Assembly: GCA_964617145.1 (NCBI GenBank)
Contig: CAZTVN010000037.1
Coordinates: forward strand, 1-12,217
From: CAZTVN01 sp964617145
GTDB lineage: Bacteria > Patescibacteriota > Gracilibacteria > UBA1369 > JACRIC01
DNA length: 12,217 nucleotides
Reading direction: 5' to 3'
Below the pieces are notes generated by a model that worked only from the letters and a program-made list of their open reading frames with translations, was not told where the DNA came from and did no database searches. Positions 1 to 5,091 of this stretch are shown one piece after another. Made by a program: the position numbers and the translations under genes. Numbering within the stretch: the stretch's first letter is position 1; each line of letters begins with the position of its first letter.

Positions 1-18
1 GGTTAAAGTCACTTTCAT
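1..18 (-). CDS. Start of a gene running off the left edge (partial)
   Basis: On the minus strand an ATG at 18-16 opens a frame reading MKVTLT that leaves the window. It is preceded by GGGGGAAG (positions 24-31), five bases from the ATG, which is the best Shine-Dalgarno match in the window. A TATATT hexamer lies further upstream without a convincing -35. Only six codons are visible, so nothing can be said about function. The call rests on the ribosome binding site alone. The gene would be divergent from the HicBA pair. Confidence 0.35.
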
Positions 19-107
19 TCTAACTTCCCCCAATGTTTTCTTTAATATAACCGGATGTGGTCATTTCCAAAAGGAAAAAGCTTTACTGTGAGATTTTTTT
101 TTGATAG

Positions 108-118
108 CTTATTATAAG
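108..118. promoter_or_regulatory. Small palindrome upstream of hicBA, possible operator
   Basis: CTTAT-T-ATAAG is an 11-bp inverted repeat lying 20 bases before the hicB start. It contains a -10-like TATAAG (113-118) but has no acceptable -35 at the right distance. A TTGATA at 101-106 would need a poor -10 (TAAATA, 123-128). The HicBA promoter therefore cannot be fixed from sequence. The palindrome is the only symmetric element there and could be an operator or the promoter core. The call is weak. Confidence 0.2.
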
Positions 119-138
119 GACATAAATAAAAAAAGAAT

Positions 139-372
139 ATGAAAAAAAATAAAATAATACATTTGGTTGTTTATATTGAGCAAGATGAAGATGGCATCTA
201 TATAGGATCAATTCCGTCAATAACAGGATGTCATGCTCAGGGAGAGACGCAGGAAGAAATGCTGGAAAATCTTTCAGAGGTAATTAAACTTTGTCTGCGC
301 AATATTGATAAAAAAGAAATTGAAAAAAACCGCTTTATAGGTATTCAAAACTTAGACTTTACCTATGCCTAA
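139..372 (+). CDS. hicB: HicB-family antitoxin
   Basis: This 77-residue protein has the HicB fold signature: a beta strand (HLVVYIEQDEDGIYIGSIP, residues 8-26), the SITGCHAQGET segment (27-37), then a helix EEMLENLSEVIKLCL (39-53). HicB antitoxins bind and occlude the HicA mRNA interferase. It is short and seems to lack the C-terminal HTH or ribbon-helix-helix DNA-binding domain of longer HicB proteins, so autoregulation through that domain is not obvious. The stop overlaps the hicA start by 8 bp (ATGCCTAA), so translation is probably coupled. The order is antitoxin first, the reverse of the classical hicA-hicB arrangement. No clear ribosome binding site precedes the ATG; the nearest AAGGA ends 18 bases upstream. 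Confidence 0.88.
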   Translation: MKKNKIIHLVVYIEQDEDGIYIGSIPSITGCHAQGETQEEMLENLSEVIKLCLRNIDKKEIEKNRFIGIQNLDFTYA

Positions 373-595
373 GCTCGTGCCTGTAAAGGCAAGAAAGCTT
401 ATTAAACTGCTTAAAAAATTGGGGTTTATTGAACGAGATGCTGAAGGTTCTCATGTATTTTTTAAACACGTTGATGGCAGAACGACAGTAATACCGATTC
501 ACAATAAAGATATAAGTAAGGGCTTACTGCGAAAAATTTTAAATGATATTCAAATATCTACTGAAGAGTATGAGGGGATAAGAAAAAAATCATAA
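365..595 (+). CDS. hicA: HicA-family mRNA interferase toxin
   Basis: This 76-residue protein matches HicA. It starts with a basic helix (VKARKLIKLLKKLGF, residues 7-21), followed by the GSH motif with the expected catalytic histidine (H30), then a strand (VFFKH) and the V-I-P-I-H-N-K-D-I-S-K-G-L-L-R-K-I-L block (42-59) typical of the dsRBD-like HicA fold. HicA toxins cleave mRNA independently of the ribosome and are neutralised by the upstream HicB. All key elements are present, so the toxin looks intact. Its last codons overlap, on the other strand, the end of a short coding remnant (590-697). Confidence 0.9.
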   Translation: MPKLVPVKARKLIKLLKKLGFIERDAEGSHVFFKHVDGRTTVIPIHNKDISKGLLRKILNDIQISTEEYEGIRKKS

Positions 596-697
596 ATTTA
601 TTTTTCGTATCTTATCAATCAAAAATTGCGGATCAATGCCATTTGTAAAGCGAAGTGACATTTCTTGGTCAGTCTCAAAATATTCAATATAAATGAT
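590..697 (-). pseudogene. Short C-terminal-like coding remnant, family unknown
   Basis: On the minus strand, 35 codons are open between a TGA (698-700) and the TGA at 590-592. The peptide has protein-like composition and ends DPQFLIDKIRKINL, which looks like the C-terminal helix of a real protein. The only ATG (659-661) leaves 23 residues. The frame upstream is closed and runs into a T-tract and terminator hairpin, so an N-terminal part is missing. It converges with hicA and overlaps its stop by six bases. It is probably debris of a lost gene; alternatively it is a chance frame. I could not assign it to a family. Confidence 0.3.
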
Positions 698-720
698 TCA
701 AAGTAAGTAAAACTTTCTAC

Positions 721-757
721 AAAAAATATCCCCTTGCTCAATATGAGAAGGGGATAT
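721..757 (-). terminator. Rho-independent terminator of the metallopeptidase unit
   Basis: Read on the minus strand, the 10-bp perfect stem ATATCCCCTT/AAGGGGATAT (748-757 pairing with 726-735) encloses a further 4-bp stem CTCA/TGAG with a 3-base loop and one bulged base. It is followed directly by a run of six T (721-726). This is a canonical intrinsic terminator about 60 bases after the stop of the 92-residue minus-strand gene, and it supports the minus strand as the coding strand of 816-1858. The plus strand has no T-run after the hairpin, so it is not bidirectional. Confidence 0.85.
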
Positions 758-815
758 GGGTTTCGGTCAGAAGGAATAAGGAAGTCGAAACTGACTTATC
801 CTCGACCAGTATCTA

Positions 816-1094
816 TCAGGCAATCGTATGAATTTTGAGGCCGCGAAGAGGCCGATTTCTGCGGCAGTGAAAGGTAATTTCCTGTTGATATCGAGTAATG
901 CGTTCAATCCAAAGACTTTTCAAAATCTCGCCGCAAGAAGCATATCGAATGAGCTTCATAGTTTCCCAAATATAAATCCATGCGAGAAAGGCGAAATAGG
1001 TATCTTTTCGTGGCTCTTGCGAAAGGGTAGGAAGGAGCCGCTCGATTTCTTTTAAATTTGATTCAATGCGTTTTTGAAGAGGTGTTTCGATCAT
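816..1094 (-). CDS. Unknown 92-residue protein coupled to the metallopeptidase
   Basis: I do not recognise this family. The protein starts with a charged helix (MIETPLQKRIESNLKEIERL), has an aromatic hydrophobic stretch (YFAFLAWIYIWETM, residues 33-46) and ends basic (HCRRNRPLRGLK). The ATG overlaps the stop of the upstream metallopeptidase gene in an ATGA (1091-1094), the usual sign of translational coupling, and the terminator at 721-757 follows. This context is why I prefer it over a 75-codon frame on the opposite strand at 828-1055, which has no promoter or partner. A role with the protease (inhibitor, chaperone or membrane partner) is possible but unsupported by homology. Confidence 0.6.
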   Translation of the reverse strand: MIETPLQKRIESNLKEIERLLPTLSQEPRKDTYFAFLAWIYIWETMKLIRYASCGEILKSLWIERITRYQQEITFHCRRNRPLRGLKIHTIA

Positions 1095-1858
1095 ATTTTG
1101 GTGATGTCATAAGGACGTGAATATCTGGGAGTGATCTCATAAAGAGCTTCCCCATATTCGATATCGGAGAACACATATTCTTTCAGGTAAGTATATTTTT
1201 TAAATAATGCGTCGTTGTAGCGTGTTAAATAGCGAAATTCTGGGCCATGAAGGAAATAATATGTATAGGTTTCAGCGAAATCTTCAAAAACGTCGGAAGA
1301 GCCGTATCCTGAGACAAAATCAAGTTTCTCCGCATTTTCAGAAAAAATGAAGCTATCTTTCCAACTTACTGAATAATAATTCAGGCTTGAGTCATCATTG
1401 TAGATAGGATTCTCTCCATCACGAAAAGGGCTTGTTCCTGATTTTTTTGAACCCTTCAAAAAACCAAGATCGACGATATGACCCATCTCATGAACAAAAA
1501 CCGCTCTAAATTCTTCTCCCATCAAATCAACACAACGAATTTTCATAGTAGTAGAGGCAGAAAGTCCACGTCTGGCAGAAGCATCGAATACCAGAATAAT
1601 TTTTTTCAAAACACTCAAGTGAGATTTTGGAAGAAGTTTTGAAGCGCTAAAAATACGGTCTTGACATGATGCGATCTCATTTTGAGTCGCTTTGCCTTCA
1701 ACCTCAAAAAGAACGTTGGTCCTCGAGAGCTGAAAATCATGAACATCGGCATAAGAGCCTCGAGCGTACGAAATTTTCCCGTATACCAGCCAATCAAAAA
1801 CGGGCTGAAAAAGAAGAGAAAAGATGAGAATGAGGCCAAAAAGAGAGAAATATCGCAT
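1091..1858 (-). CDS. Membrane-anchored HExxH zinc metallopeptidase-like protein
   Basis: This 255-residue protein begins with a hydrophobic segment after MRYF (SLFGLILIFSLLFQPVF, residues 5-21), a signal anchor or signal peptide, so the rest probably faces outside. VFVHEMGHIVDLG (121-132) is a zincin motif, with H123, E124 and H127 as zinc ligands and catalytic base. A second conserved-looking motif, SDVFEDFAETYTYYF (188-202), gives E192 or E196 as candidate third ligand, as in gluzincins. The arrangement resembles secreted zincins of the anthrax-lethal-factor type or putative zinc peptidases with an ED-x-A-E motif, but I cannot name a family or substrate. It is translated from a strong promoter (1896-1923) and coupled to the 92-residue gene. 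No Shine-Dalgarno sequence precedes the ATG. Confidence 0.8.
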   Translation of the reverse strand: MRYFSLFGLILIFSLLFQPVFDWLVYGKISYARGSYADVHDFQLSRTNVLFEVEGKATQNEIASCQDRIFSASKLLPKSHLSVLKKIILVFDASARRGLSASTTMKIRCVDLMGEEFRAVFVHEMGHIVDLGFLKGSKKSGTSPFRDGENPIYNDDSSLNYYSVSWKDSFIFSENAEKLDFVSGYGSSDVFEDFAETYTYYFLHGPEFRYLTRYNDALFKKYTYLKEYVFSDIEYGEALYEITPRYSRPYDITKI

Positions 1859-1895
1859 GAAGATAATAAAAAAGAATGAGAAGAAATGAGGCGTT

Positions 1896-1923
1896 ATTCT
1901 AGCATGAAAACAAAAATTGTCAA
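1896..1923 (-). promoter_or_regulatory. Sigma70-type promoter for the metallopeptidase unit
   Basis: Reading the minus strand, a consensus TTGACA (-35, positions 1918-1923) is followed after 16 bases by TAGAAT (-10, 1896-1901), itself preceded by TGC, an extended -10. Transcription would start near 1889, about 31 bases before the ATG at 1858. It is back to back with the promoter of the AbiEi-like gene. Confidence 0.7.
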
Positions 1924-1943
1924 TAGAAATAAAATATCAATCT

Positions 1944-1972
1944 TTGTGAATTTTATAATTTTCGATTATAAT
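1944..1972 (+). promoter_or_regulatory. Promoter of the AbiEi-like regulator gene
   Basis: TTGTGA (1944-1949), a 17-base spacer, then a consensus TATAAT (1967-1972). The start site would fall near 1979, leaving a leader of about 14 bases before the ATG at 1993, with no clear ribosome binding site. A second TATAAT at 1954-1959 has no -35. The -10 sits inside an 18-bp palindrome, so occupancy of that site would block transcription. Confidence 0.65.
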
Positions 1973-1977
1973 CGAAA
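1960..1977. promoter_or_regulatory. Perfect 18-bp palindrome, probable operator
   Basis: TTTCGATTATAATCGAAA is its own reverse complement over 18 bp. It is centred on the -10 box of the promoter for the downstream winged-helix gene and lies about 35 bases outside the divergent metallopeptidase promoter. Perfect dyads of this size over a -10 are typical repressor sites. The adjacent winged-helix protein is the obvious candidate ligand, since AbiEi-type antitoxins repress their own promoters through inverted repeats. That link is inference. Confidence 0.6.
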
Positions 1978-1992
1978 TGAAGTAAAATTAAT

Positions 1993-2577
1993 ATGAAAAA
2001 AAACGAAATGATTTGGCGGGAGATGCTCGCTGAAGCTCTCGACCAAGGAAAAACACTTTTTACTCAAAAAGATCTCGCAAAGAAGCTAAAATGCTCCACG
2101 AGTACGATATTTAACGCTCTAAAAGATCTTCGTCGTCTCGGAGCCATCGAAGTAACGGGGCGATTTTTCAGGATAAAAGATAGGGAAAAAATCTTGCTTT
2201 TTTTCGCAACGCATCGAAATCTCAAAAAAGACATGCTGTATGAAACACACGTCGATGACAGCGCAAGAGGTATTGAAGGAAATATGCCAGCGGATGTCAT
2301 TTTCGCAGCATTTAGCGCTTACAGATTTACCTATGAAGAAGAACCTGCTGATTATGACCAAGTGTACGTTTACTCAAATGATCTTGAAACCATAAAAAAA
2401 CGTTTTCCAAGACAAAAAGGATATTCAAATCTCTTCGTACTGAAACCTGATCCCACCATGCTTTTAAGCGGTAAAAAATTAACTCATCCCGTGCAAATAT
2501 TTGTGGATCTCTGGAATATCCCTGTTTGGTATGCAAAGGATTACCTCAAAGCCATTAAAGCAAAACTGAATTTATGA
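1993..2577 (+). CDS. Winged-helix AbiEi-like antitoxin/transcriptional regulator
   Basis: This 194-residue protein has an N-terminal winged helix-turn-helix: FTQKDLAKKLKCS (residues 23-35), the recognition helix TSTIFNALKDLRRLG (36-50), then the wing AIEVTGRFFRI. The C-terminal half has the hallmarks of the AbiEi-type domain found with nucleotidyltransferases: a YDQVYVYSND strand (121-130), KKRFPRQKGYSNLFVLKPD (135-153) and VQIFVDLWNIPVWYAKDYL (167-185). Such proteins neutralise or repress type IV TA modules whose toxin is an AbiEii-like nucleotidyltransferase encoded directly downstream. Here the stop overlaps an ATG (ATGA, 2574-2577), as if for coupling, but the downstream gene is only a remnant, so the regulator is orphaned. 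Its likely operator is at 1960-1977. The family assignment rests on remembered motifs, not a search. Confidence 0.72.
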   Translation: MKKNEMIWREMLAEALDQGKTLFTQKDLAKKLKCSTSTIFNALKDLRRLGAIEVTGRFFRIKDREKILLFFATHRNLKKDMLYETHVDDSARGIEGNMPADVIFAAFSAYRFTYEEEPADYDQVYVYSNDLETIKKRFPRQKGYSNLFVLKPDPTMLLSGKKLTHPVQIFVDLWNIPVWYAKDYLKAIKAKLNL

Positions 2578-2704
2578 ATTATTATCACGATCTGATTATA
2601 TTGAAAAAATCTTGAATGAAACACGAACAGTTTCAGAGCTCGATATGAGCGAACACGCCTTTTCTCGCTTTAAAAAAGAAACTTTAAGGCAATTGAAAAA
2701 TTGA
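2574..2704 (+). pseudogene. Internally deleted AbiEii-like nucleotidyltransferase remnant
   Basis: The ATG in the ATGA overlap with the AbiEi-like gene opens MNYYHDLI, which resembles the usual opening of AbiEii-like nucleotidyltransferases paired with this regulator type, but the frame stops after 13 codons. In another frame, from about 2600 to 2704, codons read SDYIEKILNETRTVSELDM and then SEHAFSRFKKETLRQLKN before a TGA, which looks like the C-terminal tail of the same kind of protein and has no start of its own. The simplest reading is a deletion, with frame change, that removed the catalytic core (the GG/GS and DxD region) and joined the two ends near 2595-2602. Similarity to the family is from memory and needs checking. 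Confidence 0.5.
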
Positions 2705-2721
2705 TCGATTTGTGGTATCAT
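2693..2721 (+). promoter_or_regulatory. Promoter of the Gly/Ala-rich protein gene
   Basis: TTGAAA (2693-2698), a 17-base spacer and TATCAT (2716-2721), preceded by TGG (extended -10). The predicted start is near 2728, about 20 bases before the ATG at 2748; no ribosome binding site is visible. The -35 lies within the last codons of the nucleotidyltransferase remnant. Confidence 0.6.
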
Positions 2722-2747
2722 AATCTGAATAAGTCTAACCTAAATCA

Positions 2748-3512
2748 ATGGAACTGCCGATCGGAAATCCTATTGAAAGAAAGTGGTTAAAAGTACTAAC
2801 CTCTCCCATTGTTTATCCTCTTTTGGGGGTAGTAAATGGCGCCCTTTACACTCTAAGAGGCATAAAAAGAGGCGCGGAACTCGTCGGAACAGGCCTTTAT
2901 AAAGTAGCGAAACCGCCGGTAAATGCTCTCGCCGTCAAACCAGTAAAGGGCGTATTACGCTATGGTTATGGAGTAGGTGAAAAAATTCTTGGAGGGGCAA
3001 AAGACATAGCAATCGATGCCTCGGGAGCTTTAATAGGTGGGGGATTGATAGAACCCATAAAAGCGACCAGAACCGCTTTGGGAAAAATCGTTGGAGACGC
3101 CATCAAACCTTTTGAAACCGTATTCAAAAGTGTAGAAGCAGCTAGCGAAACACTACAAAAAGCCGGAGACTCATCTGTGGAAGGAGATGGAGGTGTTCCT
3201 GAAAGCATGAAGGCAACTCTCCTCACTCCTGTCATCATAGCAACAGGACTCATCCGGGGGGCCATTCAAGCCGCCCTTTTTCCTGCAAAGGCCGCAGGAA
3301 GAGCTCTTGGAGCAGGGTTTGACAGCGCAACACATATTTTGGGGGATCCACGCCAAATACTCTCAAAACTCCGCCTTATGGAAAAATTACCCGATGAAAT
3401 AAAATATAAAGGAGGAATTTCCGGCGCGCTTGCAGAAATTCTCGGCGGAGTAGGCAAAGAAGCCACCTTCTGGACTGGAAATATGGAAAATTGGGCCTTT
3501 GGGAAGGGGTGA
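2748..3512 (+). CDS. Unknown Gly/Ala-rich amphipathic protein
   Basis: I do not recognise this 254-residue protein. It is rich in Gly, Ala, Lys and Ile/Val/Leu, with no signal peptide. Long weakly hydrophobic stretches are broken by lysines: SPIVYPLLGVVNGALYTL (residues 19-36), DIAIDASGALIGGGLIEPI (86-104) and TPVIIATGLIRGAIQAALF (160-178). This pattern fits peripheral membrane association or amphipathic helices rather than a classical transmembrane protein. The first and third stretches are similar (T-P, then G-hydrophobic-hydrophobic-N/R-G-A), possibly an old internal duplication. A short acidic linker (SSVEGDGGVPES, 142-153) separates the halves. It has its own promoter and converges on the large minus-strand operon, whose 464-residue product is also Gly/Ala-rich, so a link is possible but unproven. 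Confidence 0.7.
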   Translation: MELPIGNPIERKWLKVLTSPIVYPLLGVVNGALYTLRGIKRGAELVGTGLYKVAKPPVNALAVKPVKGVLRYGYGVGEKILGGAKDIAIDASGALIGGGLIEPIKATRTALGKIVGDAIKPFETVFKSVEAASETLQKAGDSSVEGDGGVPESMKATLLTPVIIATGLIRGAIQAALFPAKAAGRALGAGFDSATHILGDPRQILSKLRLMEKLPDEIKYKGGISGALAEILGGVGKEATFWTGNMENWAFGKG

Positions 3513-3514
3513 GG
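3499..3514. repeat. 16-bp direct repeat, copy 1
   Basis: TTGGGAAGGGGTGAGG occurs here and again at 3644-3659. This copy includes the last three sense codons and the stop (TGA) of the Gly/Ala-rich gene. Flanks of the two copies are unrelated. Confidence 0.75.
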
Positions 3515-3643
3515 CTTGAAAAAGAAGCAATGACGTGATCACCTCTGGCCCGCACCATCTTTTTAAAAACAGCCCTTAGATTAAACGAAAATAACCACTT
3601 TTAGCCACAGAAAAAAGTACATTAAGCCCGAAATTACTATACC

Positions 3644-3659
3644 TTGGGAAGGGGTGAGG
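3644..3659. repeat. 16-bp direct repeat, copy 2
   Basis: Second copy of the 16-bp sequence at 3499-3514, 145 bases downstream, in the convergent intergenic region just outside the stop of the 464-residue minus-strand gene. The roughly 130 bases between the copies contain no gene and no convincing terminator. A short repeat pair like this can mark a past slippage, a deletion or insertion scar, or be coincidence. Confidence 0.75.
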
Positions 3660-3667
3660 AAAAATCT

Positions 3668-5062
3668 TCACGGTGAAAAAGCCCTTGCAGCAAGGAGAGT
3701 TTTTAAAATTCTTGCAATCCATCCTTGCTGAACAAACTTACTATCGTGCATTTTTCTCACCTTACCACGCCAGCCAGGAGCCTCAGGAGTAAATTTTCGT
3801 CCTAACCCTCGACCAACAGCTCCTTTAAGGCGACCAAAAAGTGGAGATTGTCTGTAAATATAGTTCAAAAGACAAAGTTTCGTAAAAACTGACATGACAT
3901 CATCATTGCCCGGCGTAACAGCATCTGGAACAAGATAATCGGTATTATACATGACATAGAGCATAGAATATAAAGCATAATTAATAATATGTTCTGGGAA
4001 AAAATCAAGTTTAGTTTTCGTTTGAAGAGCTTTTTTAATTGCTTTATCTAAACCTAAAAGCACCCATTCAACACCTTCTGTCCCAAGAGCAACTGCAGCT
4101 CCAGGAAGAAGGCCGTGAGCAGTATCACCAGGATGCATAGCAGCACCTGTCAGATGTTCAGCGCTTTCCAAAACTTCCAAAGGATTCCACCATGCATGGA
4201 AATGATCATGGAGAAAACGTCCAGTGCCTGATGAACTTGCAGGAAGGAGATTTTGAATCGCCTGACCTGCTTGCCCGGGAAGATTTTGTATGCGCTCAGA
4301 AATTGATGGAGGCGCAGTATCTTTAAAGTTTTTTGGGCCAGCTGGTCGAGCTAAGACTTCAACAGGAAGAGATACCCCTAAAGCACTGGCGGAAGCCACA
4401 AGACGTTGAAAAAAAACATCACCAACAGGAAGAGAAGCCGTTTCTTGAGATAAACGAAGAGCTTTTTGAGGATCAAAACTTTCAGATTCTACCAGTTCTA
4501 ATAATTGTTTGTACATTTTCTCATATTTAGGAGGTAAGGCAACTCCTTCAGCTCGCTCCTCAAGAGAAAGATCATCTTCAGCTCCTTGTAATGATTTGAC
4601 TAATTCCGAAACACGAGGATCCTCTGCCAAGGCTTTTTCAACACCAGCATACATCTCATCGCTTCGTCGAAGCATTTCAGCAAAATCTTGTCCATTTCTG
4701 ACGGACAGAGCAAGAAGTTCTTCAGGATAGACAGTAGGATTTCCCTCTTCATCAGATTGCATGGCTGCGAAGTTATTCAGCGCTACTTCGGGCCCGCCAA
4801 GAGCTTCCATAAGAGTTTCAGCAGTTTCAGGAGGGCGAAGTGATGCAGATTCTGGTGAAAGCAGGGGAGGATCAGTCACCGCACTCAAAGCAGCTTGAGC
4901 GGTATTGTTAAGAGCCTCTTGCACTTGAGGAGGATGGGCCATAGCCTGTCCACCTTCCTCAAGAGGAGGAGAAGCATCATGAGAAATATCACTGCCAGAG
5001 CTTAATTCAGGAACTTCAGAAGGTTGAGATTGCTCATCAGAATTTGGAGGGATTTGAGGCAT
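3668..5062 (-). CDS. Unknown protein with acidic Pro/Ser-rich N-terminus, last gene of the operon
   Basis: This 464-residue protein matches no family I know. Residues 1-85 are rich in Pro, Ser, Glu and Gln and likely disordered. Residues 90-235 look helical and acidic (EELLALSVRNGQDFAEMLRR, 114-133). A Gly/Gln/Ser linker follows (about 255-280), then FLHDHFHAWWNPLE (283-296). The C-terminal half has hydrophobic stretches LLPGAAVALGTEGVEWVLLG (318-337) and INYALYSMLYVMYN (360-373), possible membrane segments, and a basic end (RLKGAVGRGLGRKF, KVRKMHDSKF). The order disordered, helical, hydrophobic, basic suggests a membrane-associated adaptor; this is inference. It lies 29 bases after the giant gene's stop without a promoter of its own, so it is probably cotranscribed. 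No clear terminator follows the stop. Confidence 0.75.
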   Translation of the reverse strand: MPQIPPNSDEQSQPSEVPELSSGSDISHDASPPLEEGGQAMAHPPQVQEALNNTAQAALSAVTDPPLLSPESASLRPPETAETLMEALGGPEVALNNFAAMQSDEEGNPTVYPEELLALSVRNGQDFAEMLRRSDEMYAGVEKALAEDPRVSELVKSLQGAEDDLSLEERAEGVALPPKYEKMYKQLLELVESESFDPQKALRLSQETASLPVGDVFFQRLVASASALGVSLPVEVLARPAGPKNFKDTAPPSISERIQNLPGQAGQAIQNLLPASSSGTGRFLHDHFHAWWNPLEVLESAEHLTGAAMHPGDTAHGLLPGAAVALGTEGVEWVLLGLDKAIKKALQTKTKLDFFPEHIINYALYSMLYVMYNTDYLVPDAVTPGNDDVMSVFTKLCLLNYIYRQSPLFGRLKGAVGRGLGRKFTPEAPGWRGKVRKMHDSKFVQQGWIARILKTLLAARAFSP

Positions 5063-5091
5063 ATAATTTGGAAAGTTAGGGATAATGATTA

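Noticed and set aside
828..1055. 75-codon plus-strand frame opposite the 92-residue gene
   Set aside because: It has no promoter, ribosome binding site or neighbour, while the minus strand has the ATGA coupling and the terminator.
1682..1879. 65-codon plus-strand frame opposite the metallopeptidase N-terminus
   Set aside because: It lies wholly antisense to the signal anchor and N-terminal region of a recognisable HExxH protein and ends in low-complexity Lys/Glu codons.
2966..3265. 99-codon minus-strand frame opposite the Gly/Ala-rich gene
   Set aside because: Shadow of a Gly/Ala-rich coding sequence (Pro/Ser/Met-rich product); the plus strand has a good promoter.
4173..4216. HDHFHAWW in the 464-residue protein as a metal-binding site
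   Set aside because: An isolated His cluster without a recognisable fold or further ligands; not enough to claim a function.
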